Shown piece by piece: positions 32,076 to 44,723 of a stretch of DNA of 64,000 nucleotides (position 1 is its first letter; every line of letters starts with the position of its first letter). The notes beneath the pieces were generated by a model. It searched no databases and was not told the origin of the DNA. It saw only the letters and a list, made by a program, of their open reading frames with translations. The position numbers and the translations under genes were made by a program. This DNA is from Thalassia testudinum (Eukaryota > Streptophyta > Magnoliopsida > Alismatales > Hydrocharitaceae): assembly GCA_037157565.1 (NCBI GenBank), contig JAZHRO010000054.1, positions 17,033,501 through 17,097,500 on the forward strand. Direction: 5' to 3'.

Positions 32076-32850
32076 TCAGGTGGGCGACAGTGTGACCTTT
32101 GCCCTTCTTATTGCACCCGAAGAAGGGAAGGCATTTGTCGGAAGATCAGGCTTACCGACCAATGACTGCATCCCTTTTAGTGTGCCTGGCGGTCGCAAAT
32201 CCATGATCACCTGGATCTTGTTGGAGTTGGCCTCGATCCCTCGATTAGAGACTAAGAATCCCAAAAATTTATCAGCTGTGACCCCAAAGGTACACTTGTC
32301 GGGGTTCAGGTGGGAGCAGGTGTCCCTTAGAATCTGGAACGCCTCTGCCAAATATTCTAAGTGTTGAGGGAAGTTAGATCCCTTCACAAGAATATCATCT
32401 ATGTACACTTCAAAAGATTTTCTAATTATTTTTGAGAAAATCATATTTACAAGGCCTTGGTAAGTTGCTCAAGTATTTTTTAAGCCAAAGTGCATGATTC
32501 TATACTGGAACAGACCCCTATCAATGATGAAGGAGGTGTGAGGTTTGTCTGCTGGAGCAAGGTTGACCTGGTGTACTCGTTGTAAGCGTTTAGGAAGGAC
32601 ATGTAGGATTGCTCGCTACGGGACTCCACCAGAGCGTCCACCCACAGTAGGAAGAAATTACCCATCAAGCAGGCCTCCTTGAGGTTGGTGAAGTCTATAC
32701 ACATGCGTCATTTGCTAATGGCTTTTTTCACCATTGCCATGTTCGAGAGCCATGTCGGGTACATGGACTCCTCGATGAATCCAGCTTCAAGGAGCTTTTA
32801 GACTTCAGCCTCAGCCGCTTTCCATTGTTCGACTGATTTGTGCCTGCATG
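32076..32850 (-). pseudogene. Reverse transcriptase of Tat-like element
   Basis: Minus-strand frames give MYPTWLSNMAMVKKA..., MCIDFTNLKEAC, FIIDRGLFQYRIMHFGLKNT-stop-ATYQGLVN, then FEVYIDDILVKGSNFPQHLEYLAEAFQIL...LNPDKCTFGVTADKFLGFLVSNRGIEAN. The Y-I-D-D catalytic box is intact in the open part (32444-32076). Several frameshifts and stops lie upstream. The stretch 32851-33396 holds decayed sequence between protease and RT with no clear motif. Confidence 0.75.
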
Positions 32851-33396
32851 CTTCTTTGACCGTGCTAGTGCCCGCCAGGATATTCAGGTCTTACTGAATC
32901 AAGGATGGGTGAACTACCGACAGGTCGTTGGCTGACCAAGCGAAGATGTCTCCGTTGACCTTGAGTAGGAGTAGTAACTCCTGAACGTCAAAGGGATCAA
33001 GGTCCCTTCTGACCTAAATGCGCTTGGTGGCGTGGTAAGAAAAAGGTGTATAGCCATGCTTGAAAAGCCTGGATCTAGTCCCAATGTCGCTGGCGGATCA
33101 GCTGGGTTTCCCTCTTACTAGATCGCCTGGACTTGATTTCTCTTCTTTCCCCATTTCTATGGTTTTGGGGGCCTTGGCTCCATAGATCGTTGCAGCTCGA
33201 TACCTAAGAGCCCATGCTAGGCCATTTGATCCCTATGTATTATTCTTACTCCTTGAGGGGAGTAGAAAAGGATGAATTGGAAATACGAGGAGGGGATTAA
33301 GTGGAAGGCTTGGGTTGACAAGCAACCAATGATGCCATCAAACGCTACCGTCAACTCAGTCACTGTGAACGTGGCCATCCAGCTAAGGTGCCAATC

Positions 33397-34073
33397 CTAC
33401 TCGCAGACAAACAAGGGAAGGGAAATCCCCCCATTTGGCATTACTTTGTCGTCGCCAAAGCCCATGACTAGGTGGGCCGATGGGGAGAGATGCTCCACTC
33501 GGAAGCCCAGCTTAAGCAACGTTCTTATGAACAACACGTCTACTACGCTGCCTTCGTCCACCGGGAGCCTGAGCTGTAGCCGCCTTGCTAGGAGAAGTGT
33601 CACCATAAGCAGGTCTGTGTGCTCCGCCAGATCGGGTAGAGAGGTGAACAGCCTGGTCGCCGCTTGCTCAACTGTTCCCCTTTCACCCCACTGAAGAGTG
33701 GGGAAGGCGCATGGAAGTGTTGACTCAGAAGGAGTAGCTTGTTGGCCTGGTGCGGCATTAACCCCGAAGATTATCGCAACCTCTGTGCCGATAAGATTAG
33801 GCGGCGAGATGTGAGCGTCCTGTGCTAACGCGGGCATTGTTGTTAGGAATTAGCTGTGGTATTCTGTCGACCCGTCTGGCTCCTGGTTTGAGAGGAAGAC
33901 CATATTGGCTCCTTAGAGCTGCTGGGGCTTCTCCTTATGGAAGTCTTCCAAGCCGTCCATGGGCCTCTCACCATTGTCTTGGCCCTCATTCCATCTGATA
34001 AGGTAGGCCAAGTTTCCATGCCAGATCTAGAACTCAATCTAGCTACGCAGATCCCGACAATCTTTCGTGGCAT
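33397..34073 (-). pseudogene. Protease and gag C-terminal region of Tat-like element
   Basis: The open frame 33837-33397 ends with DLAEHTDLLMVTLLLARRLQLRLPVDEGSVVDVLF...LGFRVEHLSPSAHLVMGFGDD. This corresponds to the Tat protease core, where VD-GS-D normally reads VDNGSSADILF. Upstream (34073-33840) the minus strand reads TKDCRDLRS-stop-IEF, the last part of the gag C/H motif that starts on the far side of the inserted LTR at 36772. Confidence 0.65.
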
Positions 34074-36771
34074 TGATGATAACATCATGATGAGTCATAA
34101 CTAGCTTTAGTCAGTCATAATCAAGTGACAAATGCTCGTACACAGTTGCCTGAGCGCCATAATTCTATGCATATCCATTATGAGAGCAAAACACTAAATT
34201 AGGGTTAACTTTGCGATTTTAACAGCATATTATGAAAGCAGAGTAACCATGGGGTCTTCCAAGGGTTAATCTAGGGCCTAATGAGCGTTGAAGTCTAATA
34301 AGTGGGTCCGTACAGACAAAAACAGGGTTTTATGCATTTTAAGAACCAATACAGCACCCAAAACATAAATTTCAGATCCACCTAAATTACAGAGGTTCTG
34401 GTCAGGATAAAATTCTTCTAAATCTCCTAAAGATCATAGAAAAATATTCCTTGAGATTTTATAGCTTTGATTTGACCATATGAACCTATTTTGACTTTAA
34501 ACAGAGTCACAAATAGAATTCTAACCTAATTTAGGTTTATACGTAAATTTCTTAGTCAAACTTGATCAAAACTTAAATCTGACATCACCATCGGATTCCT
34601 TAGGTCTAAATTACGTTTGTACCAAAATTTGGGCCCTATTAGAGTTCATCTTCACCTAGTTTACAATCTAGTCCCTTAAAAGGTGGTTCCTAACATCAAA
34701 GCCCCTAACTTTCAAAAATCCTTGCATATCAATCCCTAACTTTGTCATATTCCTTGTAAAATAGCCCCTACCACCATTGGAGGTCAATCAACCTCGAGGC
34801 CAACTTTGACTAATCCTAAACCAACTCAAATCATCATCAAATCCCACCAAATTTGGTGGGATTAATGTTCACACTATGGGGAATTGATTGGGACAGATCT
34901 TGGCTCTTGAATCGCTCAAATTAGGTCATGCGAATGCACGAAAATCATGGGTTCTTCTTGACTCCTAGTGAAGCCAATTAGCACTGTTTTCTTGTATAGA
35001 GCTTGCCTAGGAGCTCTATAAAAGCTCTAGCATCTTCTACTGACCATAATTAGCACGATTTGGCCTCAACTGTTCACTAATTCTCCTTCTTCGGCCACCT
35101 CCACCGCAACTCCGGCGACCCATCTTCCTTCGACCTCTTCGCCCGCTGCCACATACTATAGGCAACAGGACCGTCTTCCTCACCTTCCTCCCCTTCCCGC
35201 CAGTCACAGCAGGTGTGCCCACAACCTCTTCATTGTCACCGTTCCACCACCGGAGAGTTCTCCTACCCCAGCGTCGGCCAATCACAGTCGGCGTCTCTCT
35301 TCATCCCCGTCGTCCATTAGTTAGGTCACTCTACTCCTCTCCCTCTCCTAAATCTAGCCAACTTCTATTTCAACCGCCAACACTGCCTCATGCTCACCGT
35401 CTTCCTCCGCAACGACCGAACTCCAATGAGGTTGTCCGCCCACCACAAGCCACCAAACTCCATGCAATCGGTCCCACAACCTCCGCCTCGCTTCCACCAA
35501 CAAAACACCTCTACTTCTTTCACAGATTGACCACTTCAAAGCTCCACCGAACACCACCCTCACTGCACCTCTTCCCCGACTTCGCCAGGCCACTATACGC
35601 ACTCAAACGCCACGAGAACAACGCCATCATCTTTGCCATCCTTAGGCGGTCCTCCTAAATTTTTTTGACATGGCCACAAGGCCTTATTCTCTGTTTTAGG
35701 TGTTCGTTGTCGCTCCGCCACCGGTACCACCTTTTTCGATTCCAGCAACAATCCTTTGGCCAAGTTCTTCGTTGCTACCCCCTCCAAACACTACAGAACA
35801 TCCCCAGGTTCCCTATTAGGCCGACAATTGCTACTTCCAAGACATGTTCATCTTCAATTTGATGAAGCATCACCTGCAACTGCAAGCAAGCGAAAGATGG
35901 GGACGTTTAGTCCCACATCATAAGAATTAGGGTAGGCAAAGTGATACAAAAGGAAAGCGTGAACTGAGCCATTTTCCCAATACACCGGGGGTCAGGTCCC
36001 CTCTTCACGTGCCTCCTCGTGCCTTCATGCCGAGCCCTCGATACACGCATGCGGGTCTGGCCACTATTATTGACCCGATTACCCATTACTAAGCCCAATT
36101 AAAACCCAGTTCAAAGAAGAGAAAGAGTAGAGGAGAAATTTGTGAGAGGAGGGGGTAGGGTTTTATTGTGTAGCCCTTTTCCTTAGGCATGTGCTGAAGG
36201 ACGGCTAACAATTAGCCGTGTGCTTATGCTTGAAGGCCTTGATCTTGAAAGGTTTGAAGATGAAGAAGAAAGGCTCTTGAGAGAGCCCTGTGCTGTGCTG
36301 AGGTTCTATGCTCCTATTAAGGCGTCTGATACACATGGGCGACGTCTGATTTGGTTCTGGTTGCTATTGGATTATTTAAGTAACTAAGTTAAACGTTGAT
36401 TAATTGATGGAAGGTACTATTGGGTTATTTGAATAAGTTGAATATGAGTTGCATGCTTAACAAGAGGGATCTAAATCGTGATCTAAATCACCACTTTTTA
36501 TGTTTTCTCTATTCCTTTTGTCTCATGATCTTTGGATTACATTAAATATTAACTTGACAAGTTGTGTTCATTGCATATCTTTTATTATGCTCAATTTGTT
36601 GTGCTTATTTATTCTGAATGAAGATTAATACACGAATTCCACAATTGCTCTCTACAAACGACCTCAAACTCCATTTTTGGAATCTGAGTTTTATAAATTT
36701 AAATGTGTAGTGTGATTTAGGAGTGTACTACAACGAACTCATATTTAAACCTCCACTTTTTGCATGAAACA
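34074..36771 (+). mobile_element. Family L solo LTR in the Tat gag gene
   Basis: Starts TGATGATAACATCATGATGAGTCATAACTAG, a family L LTR head, and ends near CATGAAACA. It shows TTTAGTCCCACATCA (35906-35920), a weak purine tract, and GTACTACAACGAAC (36725-36738). Tat gag reads on either side (GRGHP to the right, TKDC to the left in minus-strand order). No clean TSD was found. The internal region is missing, so it is a solo LTR. Confidence 0.75.
35909..35952 (+). promoter_or_regulatory. USE-like and TATA-like pair, 24-bp spacing
   Basis: AGTCCCACATCA (35909-35920) matches RTCCCACATCG except the last base. After 24 bp comes TACAAAAG (35945-35952) at the TATA position. Confidence 0.45.
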
Positions 36772-38250
36772 CGGGTGACCCCGACCTATATGGTACTTGC
36801 AGTAAGGCTCGGAGTCATCGTACCTCTTCATGGGCTTTAGCGGGGGCAGCAAGTCTTTATCCGTGGACTAGACCTCTACCAACAAGTCTGCCTGGTCCAC
36901 GGCTAAGGGAGTGAATTCTTCAAAGGACTCCCATTCGTGGCTGTGACCCTTGGTGGCCCGGTCGGTCCTTAGGTCGTGGAAGGTGGCCCTTCACTTGTGG
37001 AAGCGGCCACTCTAGAGAACGGACGTTGGAGCTGGTTCACCTGTGGCCCTCCTTTCCTTTATGGGACTGGTGTCATTGCCATACCCTTCGATCAGCCGGC
37101 TACGAGAGTGGACGGAGTCGTCTTGCTAGAAAAATCTCGTGGCTCTATCCTATAACTCTTCTATGTCTCTAGGCAGGAAATCGTAGATGTCATACCATAA
37201 CCTTTGAGTTAAGAGGCCGGACTTAAAGTACTGGATGACTATGGTATCGTGGAGCCTCTTGCACTTAAAGTACTGAGAATTGAACTGATCCAGGTAGCAT
37301 CGAAAAGACTCAGTCTTCCACCATCTAATTTTCGACAGGTTCTCAGGGTTGTCTCTAACCCTTTGTTGCCTAGTAAAATACTGGCAGAACTTGTCCGCTA
37401 GGTCTTGGAAGCAGGCAATATATCCGGCTGGCAGGTCGTTAAACCATTCATGGGCCTTACTGGACAAATATGATGGGGATACTCAATAGAGTACTCCATT
37501 AAGGAAGACATGCACCAACATCATCTAGCGATAGCTCCCAACGAAACTATTGGGGTCTGCCGTCTCGCCATACGGGGCCATGACTGGCTACTTGAATTTT
37601 TCTGGCAAGGGGGTTGTCATCGCCTCCTCGGTGAATGGATAGGTGGTGACGTACGCGAGTGGGCGTAAACCCTCATTGCTCGGGTGACTTGGCAGACGAT
37701 CTCCGAAACGGAACCCCCACCGCTGATGGATAGGGGTTGAGCGCCCGACTGCTCCCTTGAGAAGGTCGGGAGTGGAGCTTTCAATGATCTAAGGGGAGCT
37801 TCGCCTTGCCGGCTACTAAGCTCGCACTTTAGCTTTCCAGGTTGTTCGCGCAGGCGAGCGTTTTCTTTCTCCATCATACGCCACCATTTCAGCTATTCGT
37901 TGTCGAGGCTCGAACTCTTCGGCTCCTCTAGCTAGGCCTTTACAAACTCCCGGATCTGTTTGATCTCAAAGAGTTTTTCAGCGATAGACTGTTGCGCTAC
38001 CTTCAAGGCCACCAACCTAGCTTCATGCTCCTTCTCACTCGCATCTGGATTAAACGGTCTTGCTCAGAGGCCTCAAGCAGCTGGCCAGGTTGTACCGACT
38101 TCCTTTTATTGGGATCAGCGTGCTAATAGGGCCTTTTGGACATTGAGACGCTAGATTCTGCTTGAGCCTTCTTGGGGTGGCCGCGACTGCAGTTGCGAGT
38201 GGTTGGGGCTATCTCTAGGATTTTCGATCAGGAAAGCATATCAAAGCATG
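36772..38250 (-). pseudogene. gag of Tat-like element
   Basis: The open part 37467-37150 reads KAHEWFNDLPAGYIACFQDLADKFCQYFTRQQRVRDNPENLSKIRWWKTESFRCYLDQFNSQYFKCKRLHDTIVIQYFKSGLL. This is a clear retrotransposon gag (capsid) domain of Tat type. To the 3' side the strand gives EPYCKYHIGRGHP before the inserted LTR. A charged N-terminal part lies at 37877-37617. Frames are broken in several places. Confidence 0.7.
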
Positions 38251-38256
38251 ATCGCT

Positions 38257-38273
38257 TCCCACAGACAGTGCCA
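38257..38273 (-). promoter_or_regulatory. Primer-binding site of Tat-like element
   Basis: Minus strand TGGCACTGTCTGTGGGA, a slightly mutated form of TGGCGCCGTCTGTGGGA seen after Tat LTRs. It is preceded by an LTR end CATCCA. Confidence 0.6.
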
Positions 38274-38274
38274 A

Positions 38275-38800
38275 TGGATGGGGCTGCTCGGTAGAGGAAG
38301 GATCCAAAGCAACAATCACACAAGAAAGAGGTGCGGGGTTGGTGAACCAATTTCATCACAAGAGGTGTACATCTAGGGGGAGTGCAATCCTTCCAAAAAA
38401 TCCACTAAAAATAGTGGTATTAAAATATCTCGGAATCTCTCTCTCTCTCTCTCTCGGATTGCATGAAAGGCCTCTTGTAAGGTATCCTTCCTCTATTTCT
38501 AGTTACAAAGTGTTGCTACAACAGAATGTCTAGCGAGATCTACTTCCATGTTCTTGTCGTACTCCTTTGTATGTCTGCTATCAAGGTATTAATTACGTGG
38601 GTAACCCCATGCTTGTTGGTGTTATAGGCATTGCGGGTGGTGTTACACCTCTTTGACTTTGGTGGCACTGGATCCTCTAACATGGTTAGTCCTACCTGAG
38701 TCTGTGCCTATTTGACCATAGGTGGATCAGTCAGGTCAGATCGGCTCGTTTGCTTCATTTTTGGGTAATGAGATCTTTTTATGGGTTGCACGTGAAATTT
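38275..38800 (-). mobile_element. 5' LTR (3' portion) of Tat-like element
   Basis: On the minus strand this precedes the primer site and ends GCCCCATCCA. I could not find its start or a copy elsewhere, so the upper limit is approximate. Confidence 0.35.
38436..38455 (+). repeat. (TC)n microsatellite
   Basis: Ten TC units in a row within the Tat LTR region. Confidence 0.9.
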
Positions 38801-38808
38801 TACCTCGG

Positions 38809-38834
38809 AAAAAAAAAAAAAAAAAAAAAAAAAA
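38809..38834 (+). repeat. Poly(A) run, 26 bases
   Basis: An uninterrupted run of 26 A on the plus strand after ACCTCGG. It could be a retroposed tail or simple slippage; no flanking duplication was recognised. Confidence 0.9.
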
Positions 38835-40179
38835 CGAAAGTCGCTGATTCTTTTGCCTGATTAAAATATCCTCAAATTGTCCAAATATGCTTCTTTCTAT
38901 GGTGGTCCCCGAAGCCTCCAAAAATGAGATGGAAAAAGTTTCGATTGATCGAAAAGGCCGTGGCTGACCTCTTTCACTTTTGCTTCTTTCGAATGCACCC
39001 AGCCACACCACTAGGCTGCCAACCGCCTATTATCAAATAAAAAATATAAAAATATTACGAGAGTTCATGAGAAGATTATAAGAGAGTCATCCAATAGTCT
39101 TCCAAGTTTTTATGTAGATTCTTAAAACTCTTAAATTATAGGTTAAATTTCTACATGGAGGGAGTCTCGATAGTGGCACATCCATGGCTCATAAGATATA
39201 TTAAAATTGTTGATGTAAATTTTGACTTTCGAAATTAAAATATGTTAATTGATTTCATCAGGTAAAAGGGCCTTGTCGTTTGGGACTTTACGGTGAAAGT
39301 TACTTTCCATTCAAATAATATTCCACTAACCTTAGTTCAATCATCAAGCAGAGTTGTGCAAATGTAGTAATCATTAAAAAATGAATCTACGAGATGATTT
39401 CTAAGTCTTTCCAAAATCGATGGTGTATTCCTGGGAAAAAGCCTAATTGCTCTGATCTTAAAATATATGGACCAATGAGTCTCCGAAGTCCTCGTCCAGA
39501 TTATCGATGGTTATCAAAAAAATTTATAATCATATAAAATAAAATATAATCACAAAATGACATTCAAAACAAGGAAGATTGTCGGATTAATTCCGTCTCA
39601 AGGGATCCTCATATGGGGAAGAGTTCGAACCCATATTATTCATTATTGATAGAAATGATATGGGGAATTATGACTAGTATGTTCTTTAGATTACCCCCAT
39701 GAGGTATATCCATAGATCTCACCCCTTCCATATGGAGGTAGGAGTTATTGATGGAGCCTAAGATGTTTATATCTTAAAAAAGTGTAACCACTACCATAAC
39801 ATGGAGTTAATGAGACATAATAGATTATTAATTGAGATAATAAGAAATAATGATGATTATCATATTAACCGATAACCTCTCCGTTGGATGCATCTCTTCG
39901 CATTTCTATGTAAATCAAGTTTAAGTGATTTCTTTTAATTTAATCACGAGCTAATTGCACTTTATTCCATGAGAATAATTTTCATCCGCATCATCTTAAG
40001 ATTGATAACAATGACGATTTCCTTTTTATAGTGATCGATGAATCAGTGATATTTATGTCCCAAGCGTTTCCTCTTACTTTCTCTCACATGAGTTCCATTT
40101 TTCATCCATGATGTACGGTTTGGATCGTAAAATGTAGAAATATAAGATAACTCCACCTCCTTCATCGAGATATGTAAAA
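38835..40179. other. Unassigned AT-rich stretch
   Basis: No coding signal and no match by eye to other parts of the window. It may be old LTR or unique intergenic sequence. Confidence 0.3.
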
Positions 40180-40555
40180 TTGTTGTCCGAGGGATGAGGA
40201 CAAAATTCGCATCCAGATCTAAAATTTTACACATAGTTCAATAGAGGATCTGTTTATTTGGTTCCAGGGTAAATAGGTGGGTTTAATACCACCCAACCCA
40301 CCTACTATCGACCGTCCAACTTGCTAAGAGATTTGACGCAGTCGAGGATAGATTTACGACAAAACGGAGGTGACTACCAACAACCTAGCAGAAAATGTAC
40401 AAAAGATCACTAGGCTATGAAATTTTTTATGCTATAAATAGTGAAGAGAGACCCCCAGCAAAAGGAGGAGACAGACCCTGTAACCTCACTAATACTAGTG
40501 CAGACTTGGGAGCATCATCCTTCCCTAGACCTATGCCCCTTGCGGTGGAACTTGG

Positions 40556-43351
40556 TGATGAGAACCACATCATGAACCCTAGCTAGTACATTTTGACCTA
40601 ATAAAGTGAACAAAAAACTCCTACATAACCAAGAGAGAGGCTTAATTCAAGGAAATACTAATCTGGGAAGAGAACACAAAATAAGGGGTAAACCTGCAAT
40701 TTTACCATTGCAGTACATCAACGGGATTTCTAAGGGTCTAGACATATGTCAATTGGACTTAATAAGAGAAAAAGTGGGATGATTCATTCAGAAAAGAGTT
40801 GTTGTGAAATCTAGGAATTAAATGACATTCTGTAACCTTAAAACAAACCTACTTTAATTCACAAGGTTCTAGGTAGGATAAAAATCAACTAAACCCTCTA
40901 AAATTCATGGAAAAATATCCCTTAGGACTTAGAACCTTCAATTTAGCCTTTAGAACCTATTTTGACCTAGATTGGGATCCATGCTTACTATTTGACCTAA
41001 TTTGGTTTTTGTGCAAAATGTAAAGTCAAACGTGGTCAAACCTAAAATCTAACTTCACCATTAGATTTCCTAGGTCCAAATTAGATTGATACCAAAATTT
41101 GGACCTAAGGGAAGGTCGTCTTGACCCACCTTGCAAATTGGTACTCCCAATTACTTTTAGACACTCAACTTTTTGAAACCCTTACAAATCCACCCCTAAC
41201 GACTTCGTCTCTTTCTTCATTTCGGTCCCTCTGCCATTTACAGTAGGGGCCATACCTCCGGCGACTTCGCGCGGAGGTTTTCGCCTCATCTACATGGGGA
41301 GCCGCCCCCAGATTTGAAAGGGGAGCTCCCTACGAAGCCTTCTACCGCATAGGCAGCTCCCCATGCCTTGAAACCCACCATACCTCTTTTCCGAACGCTC
41401 GAGAGGTATGGGTCTCCGACCGGCCTTACCTCCAGCGTGGCTTTCTCGCTACCCCCGCGCACTTCCCGCCTTACTTGTGCCAATTTTAGGAAGGGCAAAC
41501 CATGCCGCTTCCTCCAAGCTCAAATTGGCTAGAGATCTCCCTCAAATTCGTCTCCTCCCAACTCTAGCCGACTGATCGAAGCCTCCGATGACTCCTCCTC
41601 CCTCCTCTCAATACTCTGCCACCATAACAGTGGTAGAGCCAGCTCCGCAGTTCTCCGCTGTGTCGCGCCGTACCAGCATGTGCCCACCGACCCCCATCGT
41701 CATCGCTGTCTTCTTCCCCTGGGCACCTTCGTCTCCAGCGACGACAGGCACCAGCCGCTCGCCATCCGCCTCCCCCTTTCACTCCAAACCTGTCAGTTAA
41801 GTTCTTCTCACCCCCTCTTCATTTCCCCTCTCTTAATTTGTACTTTCCACCCCTCGACTGCCACTTCCACCACCATCATCTTCACCTCCGACCACCAACT
41901 CCGGCAAGGCCACTCCACCTCCACAAGCCGTTTCACCCCTCGCTGACCGGACCCTAAGCTTCACTACCTCCCACTGATCACCTTCCACCCTTCCATCAAC
42001 CACCACACGCTCCACACACTATCCCCGAACACACCCACCTGCATGCACATAGTGTGCCCTAGGCACACACACATAGACGCCCTCACGCCACTCCGACCAC
42101 CAGGCCACCTTCGCCACACCTTGGCGAAGCTCCCCAAGGCATCTAACGTGGACGCAAGGCCGTGTCCGTGCTTTCAAGTTCGCCGACCCTTCAGCCATTG
42201 TCGCTGAGATTGAAGCAAGCTTCAAGCAGCTCCAGGTCGTGCTCTGCTCCAGGAGTGACCCCCAGGCAACGCGGGTTGAGTGCGCGAACACATCCAACCA
42301 AGGGATTGGCTCAGTGAGTGACTGCAGCTGTGGCGATTGAGCGAAGTGCCTCCCTACGGGCGCACGAAGAAGCGAGTGGGACTTTAGTCCCACCTCAGAA
42401 GTTCTTAGCGTAGGTGCGTTGCATAAATTGATTTTGTGTTTCCTTCTCTTCACCTCAGAACACAGGGTGAGGTCCCCTCTACCACTCACCCACCTCGTCC
42501 GCGCTCACTCCTCCGCGGACCTGACTGATCCGACCCGACTACCCCCGCACTCCTTGCCCACCACACACGCCGGTGGGCCTAGTCACAGGTGCGCCAACCC
42601 GACCCGTATACACGAGCAGGCTCTGGGAGAGAAAGCATAAGAGAGAAGAAAGAAAGGAGAGACGCGAGGAGGGTAGGGGTAGGTTTTGCTTAACCATTCC
42701 TGTGCAAGGAAGAAGGAGGAAGAGGAAGCAGCTGCAGGGAAGAAGAGAAGAAGGATAAGAAGAAAGCTGAAGGAAGAAGAGGAAGAGAAGAAGAAGAGGC
42801 GCAGCACAGTGCAGAAGGAACTGAAGTAGAAGAAGAAGTCAGAGGAAGGAGTAAAAGCAGAAGAAGCGAAGAAGAAGAAGCCAAGGAGACTCAGCCTCAG
42901 AGAAAGAGGACTTGGCCAAAGAAGGAAGAAGGAAGAGGAAGAGCAGCTGAAGGAAGGAGCAGCCACAGAGAAAGAAAGAAGAAGAAGAAGTGCGGCCAAG
43001 AACCAAGGAGAAGAAGAAAAAGAAGACATTGGTACTGTAGCAAATGCCACTTAAGGCGTCTAATTCATAGAATCAGACGTCTGAAGAAAAAGAAAGAAGA
43101 AAAGAGAGAGAGCAAAGGAGAAAAATAAAGAAAGGAGAATTCTATTTCCTTTTGCTCTCTAGATTTTTTGTAAACACTACATTATTGAAAATTGTGATTT
43201 TTTGCTTCTAAATACCGAATTTCTCCCTTAGTTCGACCTCGGAATGTTTTCAAATTTTGAGTAATAAATAAATAAAATTGACAATCATTTTTTCGTGATA
43301 TACTACAACGTAACTATCCTTTTAAAACACCCGACGAAATTTGATTCATCA
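40556..43351 (+). mobile_element. Family L solo LTR with TSD cttgg
   Basis: TGATGAGAACCACATCATGAA...GATTCATCA, 2796 bp, flanked by CTTGG at 40551-40555 and 43352-43356, inside the Tat-type LTR. It keeps a family L hairpin (42112-42133), USE/TATA pair, GTCCGCG...CGCGGAC and GCCCACC...GGTGGGC hairpins, purine tract (42640-43030), TTCGACCTCGGA block and ATACTACAACG (about 43301-43311). There is no internal region: a solo LTR. Confidence 0.85.
42386..42429 (+). promoter_or_regulatory. USE-like and TATA-like pair, 24-bp spacing
   Basis: AGTCCCACCTCA (42386-42397), 24 bp, CATAAATT (42422-42429). No TTTT occurs from the expected start to the GTAGGTTTTGCT at about 42680. Confidence 0.5.
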
Positions 43352-43540
43352 CTTGGTCACCAACCTCTTTGTCTCCCTTGTGATTGCTCGTAGGGCATAG
43401 AATCGAAACCTCTGGTCACTTCGGAGGCCCAGCTCCACATCTCTCGTGATGGAATGCTTAAGGCCACGTGATATTCCTTATGTCTATAAATTCTTTAATG
43501 GACATTGGTGGCCCCATCGATGGCTTCCGAGCCCATCAAA

Positions 43541-43557
43541 TGGCGCTGTATGTGGGA
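43541..43557 (+). promoter_or_regulatory. Primer-binding site of Tat-type remnant
   Basis: TGGCGCTGTATGTGGGA, two bases off TGGCGCCGTCTGTGGGA, 2 bp after the LTR end. Confidence 0.6.
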
Positions 43558-44700
43558 ATGAGAACAAAAGTGTCATACTCTTCCAAGCATCCAGTGGCTA
43601 GGAGGTCACGCCTCGCCAGCACCCTGCCTCAACCCTTCCGATAAGGGAAATCTTCGCGATGGTCTTAACCACTCACAACTCCCCCCATGGTCCCTCCCCT
43701 ATAAGAGGGTCCGATGGGAGTTTGGCATCCCCATATTCCAATGATGTCCTCAACGTGCTGATCCCAATAAAGGGATGCAAGTATAACCCTACCGACTGCT
43801 TGAGGCCTTGAAGTGAGACCCCCTCCCAGGGATACGAGCTAGGGCGAGGGAGTATGAAGCTAGGGTCGACGATCTTGACTATACGTCCATGCGAGTTACT
43901 CCAGCCCACTTATAAAGGAGGTAGAGACAACCCCTCACTGAAAGGGTTCGAACACCCGGCCATGGCCCTGCATGAACGGATGGCGAACCTCCAACAATCT
44001 CATTGGGAACCACTGTCAGGTGATGTTGGTGCATGGCTACTCCGACAAAATACTCCGCCAAGCACTCCCGTTGTGCTTGTCCAACCCAACCCATCAAGGG
44101 CCCATCAACTTGCTAGTCGGACCGATTACCAGCTCTAGGCCAATAAGTGCCAGGAGAACTTTGTGGAGCGGTGTAGGGTTAGAAACAACCTTGAGAAGCT
44201 GTTGAGAGTCAGACGGCGGATGATTGAGTCCTTCCAATGCTACTTGGATCAGTTCAAGGCTCCATACTTCGAGAGCAAGGGGCCCCGTGAGGTGGCAGCC
44301 GTCCAACACTTCAAGTCAGGCCACTTGACTTGAGGGCCTTGGGGCAACGACAATAATTGTGCACCAAAGCACCCAGCAGAGCTCCGAACAAAGCCATAAG
44401 GCCCACGAAGCGAACCAACTCCATCCACTCCTGTAGTTGGCTAATCAAGGGCCACAGTGGTAATGCCAACCCTGTTGGAAATAAGGGGGCTTATGGCGAG
44501 CATAGCCCAGCGCTCGTCCGCAAAAGTGGTTACTTCCACGAATGAAAGATCATCTTCTTCAAAATAGCAACCGGCCCACTGAAGGTCATGATAACGAACC
44601 TCGCTAGGCACGGTAGGAGTCCTTTGGGAAATGTACTTAGCTGTGAACCAAGTGGATGTGCTCGGGGGGATTGGTCCACGAGCAAGGACCGGCTAACGAG
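43558..44700 (+). pseudogene. Tat gag remnant, plus strand
   Basis: Around 44210-44335 the frame reads RMIESFQCYLDQFKAPYFESKGPREVAAVQHFKSGHLT before a TGA. This parallels ESFRCYLDQFNSQYFKCKRL...IQYFKSGLLT in the minus-strand Tat gag. The rest is too decayed to translate. After about 44340 no motif is seen. Confidence 0.6.
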
Positions 44701-44723
44701 TGACTACCAAGTTGCAATAAAAA

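Larger units (their letters stand above)
27940..38275 (-). mobile_element. Decayed Tat-lineage Ty3/gypsy element, minus strand, split by two LTR insertions
   Basis: In minus-strand order: LTR end and primer site (38275-38257), gag (to 36772), [family L LTR 34074-36771], gag C-terminal part and protease (to 33397), RT (about 32850-32076), RNase H (31990-31607), [family D LTR 29007-31606], a second archaeal-type RNase H (29006-28621) and integrase (28400-27940). The second RNase H between RNase H and integrase is the hallmark of the Tat lineage. Stops break every gene. The integrase is truncated at 27940, so the 3' LTR is not visible. Confidence 0.75.
40180..43538 (+). mobile_element. Tat-type LTR (about 0.55 kb) split by a family L solo LTR
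   Basis: The two halves (about 40180-40555 and 43357-43538) match 59325-59855 in order: GGGATGAGG, ACACATAG, CAGGGTAAA, ATGCTATAAATA (TATA, 40432-40439), GTGGAACT, then GCATAGAATC, TATAAATTCTTT, GGCCCCATC. It ends CCCATCA at 43538 and is followed by a primer site and a gag remnant, so it is a 5' LTR. Confidence 0.65.

Noticed and set aside
38809..38834. Poly(A) tail of a LINE or SINE
   Set aside because: No upstream LINE/SINE features or flanking duplication seen; left as a simple run.
42583..43050. F/S/L-rich ORFs opposite GAAGAA tracts (also 564-983, 7104-7553, 47322-47618, 54410-54709)
   Set aside because: Trivial translation of purine/pyrimidine tracts; no start context or family.
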